This document shows positions 25,917-34,598 of a stretch of DNA of 64,000 bases, in pieces. Under the pieces are notes generated by a model. The model had not been told where the DNA came from. It saw only the letters and a list, made by a program, of their open reading frames with translations, and did no database searches. The DNA is from Paraburkholderia kururiensis JCM 10599 = LMG 19447 (lineage in GTDB: Bacteria; Pseudomonadota; Gammaproteobacteria; Burkholderiales; Burkholderiaceae). Numbering within the stretch: position 1 is the first letter of the stretch; each line of letters opens with the position of its first letter. Made by a program: the position numbers and the translations under genes. The stretch is taken from NCBI RefSeq assembly GCF_003986935.1, contig NZ_RJZE01000018.1, positions 1 to 64,000 on the forward strand. Reading direction: 5' to 3'.

Positions 25917-26918
25917 TCATCGCCTTGTGGCTGACTGCACGCCGCCGGGCCGCCACGGAAAGGCGCGCAGCACGTCGCGAATGCCGGTGTCGAACGGCGT
26001 GCGCCGTCCTATGCCCAAGGCTTCGAGACGGCTCGAATCGAGATGGCAGTTGTAGGGGCGTGGCGTGGCGTCCGTGGGCGTGGTCTGCGGCACGAGCGCG
26101 GCATCTACCTCCAGCGCTGTGGCGAGGCGCTGCGCGATCTCGTATTTCGTCATCGGTTCGTCGCCCGACCACTGGGCGATGCCGCAAAGCGGCGCTCCGT
26201 CGGCATGCCGTTCGAGCAGTTGCCGCACGACGTAAGCGACGTCCGGCGTGAAGGTGGGGTAGCGAATCGCCCAGGCGTCCATGACGGCGGGTTTGGCGGT
26301 TTGCGCTTGACGGTCGTCTTGCGTGAAAGCGTTTCGCGCCGATGCCGCAATGGCCGGCACGAGGCTCGTCACGGCGGATTCCTGCCAGTCCAAGATCGGC
26401 CCGTAGAGCAGCGGCAGACGCAGCACGAGACCGAGATCCGTGGCGTCGAGCAGCGCGTGCTCGCCTTCGAGCTTGCTGCGCCCGTAGGCGTTGATGGGCG
26501 AGGGAGGGTCGTCGGCGTGATACGGCGGGCGCGTGCCGTCGAACACGTAGTCGGTTGAAATCGACAGCACCCACGCGCCGCGCCGCTTCGCTGCACGCGC
26601 AATCGCCGCCACTGCTTCGACGTTGAGCGCGCGGGCCAGCGCGGGGTCACGTTCGCAAATGTCGGGCCGCCGCTCGGCGGCTGCGATCACGATGGCCTGG
26701 GGCGCTTCGCGTTCCATGAATTGCTCGACCGCGTGCGGGTCGCGGATGTCGAGCGAAAGCTGGCCCAGCCCAGGGCGACTAAACGCCGTCTCAATCACCT
26801 GCCACGGCTCGGCTGCCGTGGGGTCCCCGGGGGGCTCATGTTGCGTGTGTTGCCGCAGCTCGGCCGCAATGGCGCGCCCCAGCAGCCCGGACGCCCCGAG
26901 CAGGCCAACCTTGAACAT
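25917..26918 (-). CDS. SDR-family sugar-nucleotide reductase, RfbD-like
   Basis: A 333-residue extended SDR protein with the N-terminal NAD(P) motif GLLGASGLLGRAI (4-16), DIRDPHAVEQF, and the catalytic pattern STDYVFDGTRPPY followed by YGRSKLEGE (YxxxK). This matches dTDP-4-dehydrorhamnose reductase and the related MAT2B proteins. No other rhamnose or polysaccharide genes are near, so the substrate is uncertain. ATG 26918 has a strong GGAGCGACGC site upstream. It converges on dnaE2 with a 21-base gap and lies just downstream of copZ. Confidence 0.8.
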   Translation of the reverse strand: MFKVGLLGASGLLGRAIAAELRQHTQHEPPGDPTAAEPWQVIETAFSRPGLGQLSLDIRDPHAVEQFMEREAPQAIVIAAAERRPDICERDPALARALNVEAVAAIARAAKRRGAWVLSISTDYVFDGTRPPYHADDPPSPINAYGRSKLEGEHALLDATDLGLVLRLPLLYGPILDWQESAVTSLVPAIAASARNAFTQDDRQAQTAKPAVMDAWAIRYPTFTPDVAYVVRQLLERHADGAPLCGIAQWSGDEPMTKYEIAQRLATALEVDAALVPQTTPTDATPRPYNCHLDSSRLEALGIGRRTPFDTGIRDVLRAFPWRPGGVQSATRR

Positions 26919-26946
26919 GCGTCGCTCCTTTGCCTCGAACGCGTGA

Positions 26947-27159
26947 TTACTGCGCCGGGGACGATGCGCCAACCACCGTGTAACCGGCTTCGTCGATCGC
27001 AGCCTTGAGCACGTCCTGAGGCTGGTTCGACTCCACCAGAACGCGGCCCGCGGGGAGATCGACCTGCACGCTGGCGGTGGCATCGTGTTCGTGAATGGCC
27101 CGCGTCACGGCGGCGACGCAATGCTGGCAGCTCATGCCTTCTACCTGGAACTGGATCAT
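26947..27159 (-). CDS. copZ: CopZ-like heavy-metal-associated domain protein
   Basis: A 70-residue HMA domain with the copper-binding motif GMSCQHCVAAVTRAI (CxxC at residues 11 and 14) and the beta-alpha-beta-beta-alpha-beta pattern ending in AAIDEAGYTVV. Such proteins chaperone Cu(I) in the cytoplasm, usually to a CopA P-type ATPase, which is not in this window. It is divergent from a CueR-type regulator, 183 bases apart from its likely start, which supports a copper role. Confidence 0.9.
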   Translation of the reverse strand: MIQFQVEGMSCQHCVAAVTRAIHEHDATASVQVDLPAGRVLVESNQPQDVLKAAIDEAGYTVVGASSPAQ

Positions 27160-27229
27160 GGTGTGGACTTCCTTTCGAACTGGAGTGAAACAACGGTTGA
27201 ATTATGCCCGTGGAAATACATCTACCGTG

Positions 27230-27260
27230 CTGACCTTCCCATCATGGGAAGCTGTACGAT
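27230..27260 (+). promoter_or_regulatory. CueR-type MerR-family promoter
   Basis: A -35-like CTGACC (27230-27235) and a -10-like TACGAT (27255-27260) are separated by 19 bases, the long spacer typical of MerR-family activated promoters. The spacer contains the perfect dyad CTTCCCAT-C-ATGGGAAG (27235-27251), matching copper-operator arms. It reads towards cueR and also lies in the upstream region of copZ. Confidence 0.8.
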
Positions 27261-27342
27261 CGACGGACATTGTGAAACTTGCTGCCGCACGCTGCCTGCC
27301 GCCTTGCTGCGACGGCGCAGGCAGCGACAAGAGGAGAAGCGC

Positions 27343-27873
27343 ATGAAAACGGTGGGTTTGACCCTCGACATGCCGGCCGGGAAGGGCGGGAAAAGAATGA
27401 GCGTTGCGACGGACATCGCCGCGAACGTCACGCTGAGCAGCGCGATGAACATCGGCGAAGCGGCGCGCGCGTCGGGCGTTACGGCGAAGATGATCCGCTA
27501 CTACGAGAGCGTCGGACTGCTTGCGGCCAGGTCGCGCACCGCAGCGGGCTATCGCGTCTACGGGCCCGAGGAGGTGCATTCTCTGCGATTCATTCGCCAG
27601 GCTCGACGGCTCGGTTTTCTCGTGGAGGACATCCGCCGTCTGCTGGCCCTCTGGCACGACCGCTCGCGCGCCAGCGCGGACGTCAAGGCGATTGCGCTCG
27701 AGCACGTTGGCGAACTGGACCGCCGCATCGCCGAATTGACCCAGATGCGCGATACGCTGGTCCATCTGGCTGCTCACTGCCACGGCGACGCACGGCCGGA
27801 TTGCCCGATCATCGAGCGGCTGGCCGACGCCGAGGGAACGACCGAGTCTTGCGCCGGGTGCCACGATGTATGA
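27343..27873 (+). CDS. cueR: Cu(I)-responsive MerR-family regulator CueR
   Basis: The core begins MNIGEAARASGVTAKMIRYYE (27445). Numbered from that Met, Ser77, Cys112 and Cys120 (HCHGDARPDCPI) fall exactly at the residues known to define monovalent copper sensing in E. coli CueR. A second CAGC motif lies at the C-terminus. The best ribosome site (AGGAG, six bases before ATG 27343) predicts a 34-residue N-terminal extension, unusual for the family; starts at 27397 or 27445 are alternatives. It activates copper export genes, here probably copZ and itself, through the 19-base-spacer promoter upstream. Confidence 0.88.
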   Translation: MKTVGLTLDMPAGKGGKRMSVATDIAANVTLSSAMNIGEAARASGVTAKMIRYYESVGLLAARSRTAAGYRVYGPEEVHSLRFIRQARRLGFLVEDIRRLLALWHDRSRASADVKAIALEHVGELDRRIAELTQMRDTLVHLAAHCHGDARPDCPIIERLADAEGTTESCAGCHDV

Positions 27874-28082
27874 GTGCAAGGGCGCGGCGAGCTTGCTGCA
27901 GGGAGGGCGCGGCAAAATGGCACTGAGTTGGTGCTTTTTGCGCCCGACGAGCGTGCAAAAAGGGATGCATCAAAATAAAAACTTTGAAAATTCAGTAGCT
28001 TGAACCAATTTCGTGCATGCACCATTCCAAAACGGAATGCACGCCATTCGGGCATTTCACTACCGCGCTCACGTTGTCTCGC

Positions 28083-28088
28083 TATAAT
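28083..28088 (+). promoter_or_regulatory. -10 element (TATAAT) for the DUF3563 gene
   Basis: A perfect TATAAT lies 75 bases upstream of the small DUF3563 gene in AT-richer DNA. The -35 is weak. The flanking stretch 27874-28082 shows no gene; it holds a short inverted pair, CATTCCaaaaCGGAATG, at about 28023-28039. Confidence 0.45.
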
Positions 28089-28163
28089 TCGGGTTAACCC
28101 TTTTAAGGGAAATCCCTGACATTTGATCCACCGGGGATTCATTCCTGATCCTTGGAGAACATC

Positions 28164-28310
28164 ATGTTTGCGTACATCCTCGACAAGTTGAGCACCTGGT
28201 TCGAAACCGCTGAACGTAACCGCCGCGAGGCCTACCTCGCGCAGTCCACGGACATCGTCCAGCTCGAACAGCGCCTGCGCTCGCTCGAATCCAACGGCTA
28301 CTCGCTGTAA
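28164..28310 (+). CDS. DUF3563 small protein
   Basis: A 48-residue protein (MFAYILDKLSTWFETAER at the start, QLEQRLRSLESNGYSL at the end) preceded by TTGGAGAAC six to eight bases before the ATG. It matches the DUF3563 family, short amphipathic proteins common in Burkholderiales whose function is unknown. The N-terminal half is Arg/Glu-rich and helical, and the C-terminal half could pair as a coiled coil. It stands alone between its own TATAAT element and an intrinsic terminator, so it is a single-gene transcript. Confidence 0.88.
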   Translation: MFAYILDKLSTWFETAERNRREAYLAQSTDIVQLEQRLRSLESNGYSL

Positions 28311-28357
28311 ATCGCGACAGGCCGCGTTCACCGCGGTCGCATTGCCTTGCGGTTTCG

Positions 28358-28386
28358 GCCAAAGCCCCGCCTCGCGGGGCTTTGGC
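28358..28386 (+). terminator. Intrinsic terminator of the DUF3563 gene
   Basis: The stem AAAGCCCCGC / GCGGGGCTTT with a three-base loop (28361-28383) lies 50 bases after the stop codon. Confidence 0.75.
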
Positions 28387-28594
28387 GCATCTGGAGCGGG
28401 AGTTCTTGCGTCGGCGGGCCCTGCACGGGACGCGGGCAATGGCACAGCAAGTCGTACGGGCTAGTCTGAAGCCTGCCATCGCGGTAAGGTAAAGCGTTTC
28501 TTGCGCGGGCTCCGGCATCGGGCTGCTGCCCGGCTGCTTACCGGCTCGCGCACCGATCCTTTACAACAACGATCTCGCCGAACGGGGGCTGTTC

Positions 28595-28993
28595 ATGGTC
28601 GCACTTCGTTATCTACGCGTCGCCGCGTTGTCGATCCTGCCGGTGGTGGGAGCGCTCTCGATGTTCGCCGCATCTGCGGCGCAGGCTGCTTCGGGCGGAC
28701 AGCCGCTAATTCTGGATACGCAGCGGGGCATCAGCGACGGCCAGAGCGGCACGGTGCTGCAGACGGCGCCACTCGTGAAGGCACCCATCGTGGAGGCGCA
28801 GCCCATTGCGGAACCTGCGCAGCTTGTGCCGTCCAATCAATCCATTCCGTTGTACGTTGCGCCGTACATCTCCGTGGGCGGGCCACAGCAGCAAACGGTC
28901 ACGCCGGGATCCACGACTCCCGCGACTCCCACGAGCCCGTCTCACCCGGTGCATATCAAGCCGGGACCGCCTCGCATCGTGCCGCAGCAGTAG
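28595..28993 (+). CDS. Small secreted hypothetical protein, Pro/Thr-rich tail
   Basis: A 132-residue protein with a good signal peptide (hydrophobic core LSILPVVGALSMFAASAA, cleavage near AQA). The mature part is polar, with a QSGTVLQTAPLV segment, and ends in a low-complexity Pro/Thr/Ser tail (TPGSTTPATPTSP, HIKPGPPRIVPQQ) typical of periplasmic or surface-exposed linkers. I do not recognise a family. It converges with rlmJ, 13 bases apart. Confidence 0.6.
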   Translation: MVALRYLRVAALSILPVVGALSMFAASAAQAASGGQPLILDTQRGISDGQSGTVLQTAPLVKAPIVEAQPIAEPAQLVPSNQSIPLYVAPYISVGGPQQQTVTPGSTTPATPTSPSHPVHIKPGPPRIVPQQ

Positions 28994-29006
28994 GCGCATC
29001 GCACGC

Positions 29007-29852
29007 CTAGTTCATGCGGTGTTCGAGTTTGAACTGCGCGTTGTCGTCTTGACCGAGGGCTTTGACGAGCCACGGCAGCGTCTCTTTCATCGTGGCCGCG
29101 AGCGTATACGGCGGGTTCAGGACGAACATGCCACTGCCGTACAGGCCGAAACCGTCTTCCGGCGGCCGGCTCACGGTGAGCGTGGCGTGCAGCCAGTTGG
29201 TGCTCTGTAGCCGCTTGAGCTGCTCGGGAAAGCGTTGCGATTCGGGCCGTGTGACCTGCGGATACCAGATCGCATAGGTACCGGTGGCGAAGCGCTTCAG
29301 GCATTCTTCGACGCAGTTCAGCGTGCGCGCGTAGTCGCGTTTGTCTTCGAACGACGGGTCCACCAGCACGAGTGCCCGGCGCGGGGGCGGAGGCAGAAGC
29401 GCCTTGATGCCTTCGAAGCCATCCCCCGCAAACATCATCACGCGACGGCCGGCTTCGCGAAAGTTGTGGCGCAGCACTTCGATTTCCGTGCTGTGCAGTT
29501 CGAACAGACGCATGCGGTCCTGCTCGCGCATCAGACGCCACGCGAGATACGGCGACCCGGGGTAATAGCGCAGTTCGCCGTCCGCATTGAGCGCGGCGAC
29601 TTCGCTCACGTAATCCGCCAGCGCTTCCGGCAGATCGCGCCGGTTCCACAGCTTTGCGATGCCGGTTTCGTACTCGGCTGTCTTCGTCGCGTAGCCCTCC
29701 TGCAGTGAATATGCACCGGCACCGGCGTGCGTATCGATGTACCAGTAGGCCTTGTCCTTCTTGCCGAGGTAGCGCAGCAATTGCACGACAACGGTGTGCT
29801 TGAGGACGTCGGCGTGATTGCCGGCGTGGAAAGCGTGGCGGTAGCTGAGCAT
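29007..29852 (-). CDS. rlmJ: 23S rRNA (adenine2030-N6)-methyltransferase RlmJ
   Basis: A 281-residue protein. The N-terminus MLSYRHAFHAGNHADVLKHTV is the family hallmark, followed by IDTHAGAGAYSL (SAM binding) and the catalytic motif LVDPSFEDKRDY, a variant of the (D/N)PP(Y/F) motif of N6-adenine methyltransferases. It methylates A2030 of 23S rRNA in E. coli. The start at 29852 is set by the conserved MLSYRH motif; in-frame sequence upstream to 29954 is not family-like. Confidence 0.93.
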   Translation of the reverse strand: MLSYRHAFHAGNHADVLKHTVVVQLLRYLGKKDKAYWYIDTHAGAGAYSLQEGYATKTAEYETGIAKLWNRRDLPEALADYVSEVAALNADGELRYYPGSPYLAWRLMREQDRMRLFELHSTEIEVLRHNFREAGRRVMMFAGDGFEGIKALLPPPPRRALVLVDPSFEDKRDYARTLNCVEECLKRFATGTYAIWYPQVTRPESQRFPEQLKRLQSTNWLHATLTVSRPPEDGFGLYGSGMFVLNPPYTLAATMKETLPWLVKALGQDDNAQFKLEHRMN

Positions 29853-30064
29853 GATAGCGGGCGACGATGTGAGGCGACGAAACGAAGCGCTGAAACGAAA
29901 CGATGAATTCGGCGAGGGCGAAGACGCGGGACGTGCAGCAGCGGCGCTTTGCATGGATGTGAGCGCTACGCGCAGTGGCAGCCGTGCGGTGCGGTCGCGT
30001 ATTGTACGCGAGCCTCGCGCATGGCCCGCCGCTCTTTGCGTTGCATCCCGCGGCGGTTGCGTCG

Positions 30065-31036
30065 TCAGTCGTAGGCGTCGCCTACGATTGCCTCGATGTC
30101 CCGCTTGATCTCAGGCGTGATCTTTGCCGCGATTTCCTGCGCTTTCATGTTCTCCGCGATCTGCTCGATGCGGGAGGCGCCCGTAATCACTGTGCTCACG
30201 TTGGGATTCTTCAATATCCACGCGATGGCCAGTTGCCCGATCGTGCATCCCAGTTCATTTGCAACGGTGCCGAATTTTCCGACGATCGCGTTCCTGTCTG
30301 TGTCGACGAGCCGTTCGCGCAGCCAGTCGTAACCCTGCAATTGCGCACGGCTGCCTTGCGGCACGCCTTCGCGGTACTTGCCCGTTAGAAGGCCTGACGC
30401 GAGCGGACTCCACGTGGTCAATCCCAGTCCGATGTCCTCGTAAAGCCGTCGGTATTCGTCTTCCACGCGCCGACGATGAAAGAGGTTGTACTGGGGCTGT
30501 TCCATGACAGGCTTGTGAAGGTGATGGCGTTCGGCGATCTCCCAGGCGCAGCGAATTTCGTCCGCACTCCACTCGGACGTTCCCCAGTACAGGGCCTTAC
30601 CCTGCGTAATCATGTCGCTCATCGCCCAGACCGTTTCTTCGATCGGCGTGTTCGGGTCGGGGCGATGGCAGAACACGAGGTCGACGTAATCGAGCTGCAA
30701 CCGTGCAAGCGAACCGTCGATTGCGTTGAGCAGATATTTGCGATTGAGCGTGTGGTACTGGTTCGGTGCTTCCTGTAGTCCCCAGAAAAATTTCGTGGAC
30801 ACCACGTAGCTCACACGCGGCCAGCCGAGTTCCTTCAGCGCGTGCCCCATGATCTCTTCGGATTTACCGCCCGCGTAGACTTCGGCGTTGTCGAAGAAAT
30901 TGACGCCGGCGTCGCGCGCGGCGGCGAGCGATTCGCGTGCAGCGCGGCGGTCCACCTGATTGCCATAGGTGACCCAGGAGCCAATGGACAACTCGCTGAC
31001 CTGCAAGCCGGAGCGGCCGAGCCTTCGATAGTTCAT
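30065..31036 (-). CDS. Aldo/keto reductase (Kv-beta/YghZ-like)
   Basis: A 323-residue TIM-barrel oxidoreductase. Catalytic residues are recognisable: FFDNAEVYAGGKSEEIMG (Asp, Tyr), VSTKFFWG (Lys) and LVFCHRPDPNTPIEE (His). The region WSPLASGLLTGKYR and a C-terminal STVITGASRIEQI match NADPH-binding members of the voltage-gated K-channel beta-subunit-like group. ATG 31036 is preceded by GGAGGAATTC. The substrate is unknown; members reduce methylglyoxal and other aldehydes. It stands alone, divergent from the hydroxybutyrate dehydrogenase gene. Confidence 0.9.
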   Translation of the reverse strand: MNYRRLGRSGLQVSELSIGSWVTYGNQVDRRAARESLAAARDAGVNFFDNAEVYAGGKSEEIMGHALKELGWPRVSYVVSTKFFWGLQEAPNQYHTLNRKYLLNAIDGSLARLQLDYVDLVFCHRPDPNTPIEETVWAMSDMITQGKALYWGTSEWSADEIRCAWEIAERHHLHKPVMEQPQYNLFHRRRVEDEYRRLYEDIGLGLTTWSPLASGLLTGKYREGVPQGSRAQLQGYDWLRERLVDTDRNAIVGKFGTVANELGCTIGQLAIAWILKNPNVSTVITGASRIEQIAENMKAQEIAAKITPEIKRDIEAIVGDAYD

Positions 31037-31231
31037 GAATTCCTCCGTGGAAAAAAGTTGGCGCAACCGGCAGCTTAGTCCTGTCCGGTTTTATTCGCCG
31101 CGTGCTCTGCTTCATGCACAATAGCGTGGTTGGCCGCGGCGCAGTATCTTCCGCCTGGCATAGGCCATCCGGACGAGTGTGCGCCACCTGCGCGCCGTGG
31201 TTTCATTTCATCTACTGCATGGAGGTGCTGG

Positions 31232-32029
31232 ATGTCTACAGTGAATACGAGGCTCGATGGCAAGGTCGCCGTTGTCACCGGCGCAGCGAGCGGAATCGGC
31301 AAGCAGATCGCGCTTTCGTTTGCCGAGGCGGGTGCGGCCGTGGCCATCGCCGACTTGAATCCGGAAGGCGCGAACGCCGTGGCGGACGAGATTCGGGCAG
31401 CGGGTGGCAAGGCGCTTGGCGTTGCGATGGATGTCACGAACGAAGACGCGGTGAACCAGGGTATCGACAAGGTCGCCGCCGAGTTCGGTTCGGTGGATAT
31501 TCTCGTTTCGAACGCCGGCATCCAGATCGTCAATCCGATTGAAAACTACGCGTACGCCGACTGGAAGAAAATGCAGGCCATTCACGTGGACGGCGCATTC
31601 CTCACGACGAAGGCTGCACTCAAGCACATGTACAAGGACGACCGTGGCGGTGTGATCATCTACATGGGGTCCGTGCACTCGCACGAGGCCTCGCCGCTGA
31701 AGTCCGCCTACGTAGCCGCCAAGCATGCGCTACTGGGCCTTGCACGCGTGCTCGCCAAGGAAGGCGCAAAGCATAACGTGCGCTCGCATGTGGTGTGTCC
31801 GGGCTTCGTGCGTACGCCGCTGGTGGACAAGCAGATTCCCGAGCAGGCGAAAGAACTCGGCATCAGCGAAGAGGACGTGATCAAGCGCGTCATGCTGGGC
31901 GGTACGGTGGACGGCGTGTTCACGACCGTCGACGACGTCGCTCAAATGACGCTCTTCCTCGCCGCCTACCCCACGGCCGCGCTGACGGGGCAGTCGTTCA
32001 TCGTCAGCCACGGCTGGTACATGCAATAA
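31232..32029 (+). CDS. hbdH: 3-hydroxybutyrate dehydrogenase
   Basis: A 265-residue classical SDR with NAD motif VTGAASGIGKQIA, the NAG motif SNAGIQIVNPIE and active-site Ser-Tyr-Lys in GSVHSHEASPLKSAYVAAKHA. The C-terminal block GTVDGVFTTVDDVAQMTLFL and ending SHGWYMQ are characteristic of D-3-hydroxybutyrate dehydrogenases. It interconverts 3-hydroxybutyrate and acetoacetate in polyhydroxybutyrate turnover. GGAGGTGC precedes ATG 31232. The patatin-like hydrolase gene follows 17 bases later, suggesting an operon for lipid or PHB metabolism. Confidence 0.92.
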   Translation: MSTVNTRLDGKVAVVTGAASGIGKQIALSFAEAGAAVAIADLNPEGANAVADEIRAAGGKALGVAMDVTNEDAVNQGIDKVAAEFGSVDILVSNAGIQIVNPIENYAYADWKKMQAIHVDGAFLTTKAALKHMYKDDRGGVIIYMGSVHSHEASPLKSAYVAAKHALLGLARVLAKEGAKHNVRSHVVCPGFVRTPLVDKQIPEQAKELGISEEDVIKRVMLGGTVDGVFTTVDDVAQMTLFLAAYPTAALTGQSFIVSHGWYMQ

Positions 32030-32046
32030 CGGCAGGGAGCGCGGCC

Positions 32047-33285
32047 ATGGCGCAACCGAAGGTGAAACGGGCCCGGGCCGGCACAGCCGGCGACGCCGCC
32101 GGCGAGCGCGCCGGCGCCGCGTCCCGGGTTCGGGCGGACGGCCCTGTCAAGCTGCCGCCGTATGAGTGCATTGCACTGATGCTGCAAGGCGGCGGCGCAC
32201 TAGGTGCCTATCAGGCGGGCGTCTTTCAGGGCCTCGACGAAGCGGGCATTGTGCCGAACTGGTTATGCGGTATTTCGATCGGCGCGCTCAATACCGCCAT
32301 CATCGCCGGCAATGAGCCTGGGCATCGCGTCGAGCGCTTGCGACAGTTCTGGGAAACCATCTGCCAGCCCGCATTCGGGCCGCCGCTGCCGCCTGTCCTC
32401 GAGCACGCGCTCTTCAATTCCGGCGACGTGTTGCGCAAGACGTTCACGGCGATGCAGGCGGTCGGGGCAGTCGTGGAGGGGCAGAAGGGCTTCTTCGTGC
32501 CGCGGTTCCCGCCGCCCATGCCGGCCGGCGCCGGTGCGCCACAGGCCGCAAGCTACTACGACACCGCGCCACTGAAGGCGACACTCGAGCGCCTGTGCGA
32601 TTTCGATCGCATCAATTCGGGCGAGATTCGCGTGTCGGTCGGCGCGGTGAATGTCGCCACAGGCAACTTCGCGTATTTCGACAACCGGCACCAGCATCTC
32701 AAGGCCGAGCACTTCATGGCGTCCGGCGCGCTCCCGCCGGGCTTTGCGGCTGTGGAAATCGACGGCGAGTATTACTGGGACGGCGGTCTCATGTCCAACA
32801 CGCCGCTCTACGAGGTCATTCAGACAACGCCGCGTCACGACACGCTCGCGTTCCAGGTGGATCTTTGGAGTGCACGCGGCCCCGTGCCCGACAACATCAC
32901 CGACGTGCAAGGACGTGTGAAGGACATCCAGTATTCAAGTCGCACGCGCCTTGTCACCGACATGATGCAGCGCTCGCAACGTTTCAGGCACGTGCTGCGC
33001 GAGGTGCTCGAACGTGTCACGCCGGAGGAGCGCGACGATCCCTGGTGTCAACTCGCGGACGAACTTTCGTGCTCGAAGAAGTACAACGTGTTCCATCTGA
33101 TCTACCGCCAGAAGGAATACGAAGGGCACTACAAGGACTACCAGTTCGGGCTCTCAACGATGCGCGCGCATTGGGAAAGCGGTCTGCAGGACATTCGGGC
33201 GTCGCTTGCCCAGCCCGGGTGGCTCGACATGCCGGACAACGACGCGGGCTTCGTCACGCACGACATCCATCGCGATCTGCGCTAA
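32047..33285 (+). CDS. Patatin-like phospholipase
   Basis: A 412-residue protein with a short basic leader and a patatin domain: oxyanion loop LQGGGALGAYQAGVFQGL, nucleophile elbow CGISIGALN and catalytic Asp in YYWDGGLMSNTPLYE. The C-terminal third (RTRLVTDMMQRSQRF, YNVFHLIYRQKEYEGHYKDYQFG) is the DUF3734-type extension common in proteobacteria. It is expected to hydrolyse acyl esters of lipids. Its position behind hbdH is a common arrangement in the group and suggests a link to PHB granules or lipid turnover, which is inference. Confidence 0.9.
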   Translation: MAQPKVKRARAGTAGDAAGERAGAASRVRADGPVKLPPYECIALMLQGGGALGAYQAGVFQGLDEAGIVPNWLCGISIGALNTAIIAGNEPGHRVERLRQFWETICQPAFGPPLPPVLEHALFNSGDVLRKTFTAMQAVGAVVEGQKGFFVPRFPPPMPAGAGAPQAASYYDTAPLKATLERLCDFDRINSGEIRVSVGAVNVATGNFAYFDNRHQHLKAEHFMASGALPPGFAAVEIDGEYYWDGGLMSNTPLYEVIQTTPRHDTLAFQVDLWSARGPVPDNITDVQGRVKDIQYSSRTRLVTDMMQRSQRFRHVLREVLERVTPEERDDPWCQLADELSCSKKYNVFHLIYRQKEYEGHYKDYQFGLSTMRAHWESGLQDIRASLAQPGWLDMPDNDAGFVTHDIHRDLR

Positions 33286-33302
33286 CCCGCGCAGAAACAA
33301 AA

Positions 33303-33328
33303 ACGGCGCTCCATGAGGGAGCGCCGTC
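33303..33328 (+). terminator. Hairpin terminator after the patatin gene
   Basis: ACGGCGCTCC and GGAGCGCCGT form a 10-bp stem 18 bases after the patatin stop, between two convergent genes. An A-run precedes it, so it may serve the reverse strand (tyrB) best. Confidence 0.65.
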
Positions 33329-33398
33329 AGATGTCCGGTGGAAGCAATACGCTGCGGTAAGACCGGCGACGTCCGCAGTCGTATCGCCGCCCCTGCAA

Positions 33399-34598
33399 TT
33401 ACTTCAGTACTTGCGCGATCGCATTGGCCACCACGTCGAGGTTGCGCGTGTTGAGCGCAGCCACGCAGATGCGGCCGGTGCTCACCGCGTAGATGCCGAA
33501 CTCTTCGCGCAGACGGTCGACCTGAGCGGCCGTCAGGCCCGAGTACGAGAACATGCCACGCTGTGCGTTGACGAAGCTGAAGTCGCGCTGCACGCCGGCT
33601 GCCTTCAGGCGTTCCACGAGCCCGTTGCGCATGGCGCGGATGCGATCGCGCATTTCGCCGAGTTCCGCTTCCCACGTCGCGCGCAGTTCCGGCGAGCCGA
33701 GCACGGCCGCCACGATCGAGCCGCCGTGCGTCGGCGGATTCGAATAGTTCGTGCGAATCACGCGCTTCAACTGCGAGAGCACGCGCGCGGCTTCTTCCTT
33801 GCTGCCCGTCACGATCGACAGCGCGCCGACGCGTTCGCCATACAGCGAGAAGGACTTCGAGAACGACGACGAGACGAACACGTTCAGCTCAGCCGCTGCG
33901 AAGAGGCGCACAGCCGCTGCGTCCGCATCGATGCCGTCGCCGAAACCCTGGTACGCGATGTCGAGGAACGGCACCAGCTCGCGCGCCTTCACGACTTCGA
34001 CGATCTGCTGCCATTGCGCCGGGCTCAGGTCGACGCCGGTCGGGTTGTGGCAGCACGCGTGCAGCACGACGATCGTACCGGCCGGGTAGCCGTTGAGTGC
34101 TGCCAGCATGCCTTCGAAGTTCACGCCATGAGTGGCTGCGTCGTAGTACGGATAGGCGACCACTTCGAAGCCGGCGCCTTCGAACAGCGCGCGGTGGTTT
34201 TCCCAGCTGGGGTCGCTGATCGCGACCTTCGCCGTGGGGTTCAGGCGCTTGAGGAAGTCCGCCCCAATCTTCAGTGCGCCGGTGCCGCCCAGCGCCTGGG
34301 CCGTCACGACGCGGCCAGCGGCGATCAGCGGCGAATCGTTGCCGAGCAGCAGCTTTTGTACGGAAGCGTCGTAGGCCGCAATGCCCTCGATGGGCAGATA
34401 GCCGCGCGGCAGCGCCGCTTCGACACGCGCCTTCTCCGCCTCGCGCACTGCACGAAGCAGCGGAATCTTGCCTTCTTCGTTCGTGTAGACGCCGACGCCG
34501 AGGTTCACCTTGGTGGTACGGGTGTCGGCGTTGTAGGCCTCGTTCAGGCCGAGGATGGGGTCGCGCGGGGCAAGTTCGACAGCGGAAAAGAGGGACAT
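33399..34598 (-). CDS. tyrB: Aromatic-amino-acid/aspartate aminotransferase
   Basis: A 399-residue class I PLP aminotransferase. It has NLGVGVYTNEEGKIPLLRAV, the substrate-binding HACCHNPTGVDL, DIAYQGFG, the PLP-lysine motif SSSFSKSFSLYGERVGAL and C-terminal STGRICVAALN with the carboxylate-binding Arg. This pattern is shared by AspC and TyrB, and the two cannot be separated with certainty by eye. It transfers amino groups between glutamate and oxaloacetate or aromatic keto acids. Start ATG 34598 gives the normal N-terminus MSLFSAVELAPRDPI. Divergent from uvrB. Confidence 0.9.
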   Translation of the reverse strand: MSLFSAVELAPRDPILGLNEAYNADTRTTKVNLGVGVYTNEEGKIPLLRAVREAEKARVEAALPRGYLPIEGIAAYDASVQKLLLGNDSPLIAAGRVVTAQALGGTGALKIGADFLKRLNPTAKVAISDPSWENHRALFEGAGFEVVAYPYYDAATHGVNFEGMLAALNGYPAGTIVVLHACCHNPTGVDLSPAQWQQIVEVVKARELVPFLDIAYQGFGDGIDADAAAVRLFAAAELNVFVSSSFSKSFSLYGERVGALSIVTGSKEEAARVLSQLKRVIRTNYSNPPTHGGSIVAAVLGSPELRATWEAELGEMRDRIRAMRNGLVERLKAAGVQRDFSFVNAQRGMFSYSGLTAAQVDRLREEFGIYAVSTGRICVAALNTRNLDVVANAIAQVLK

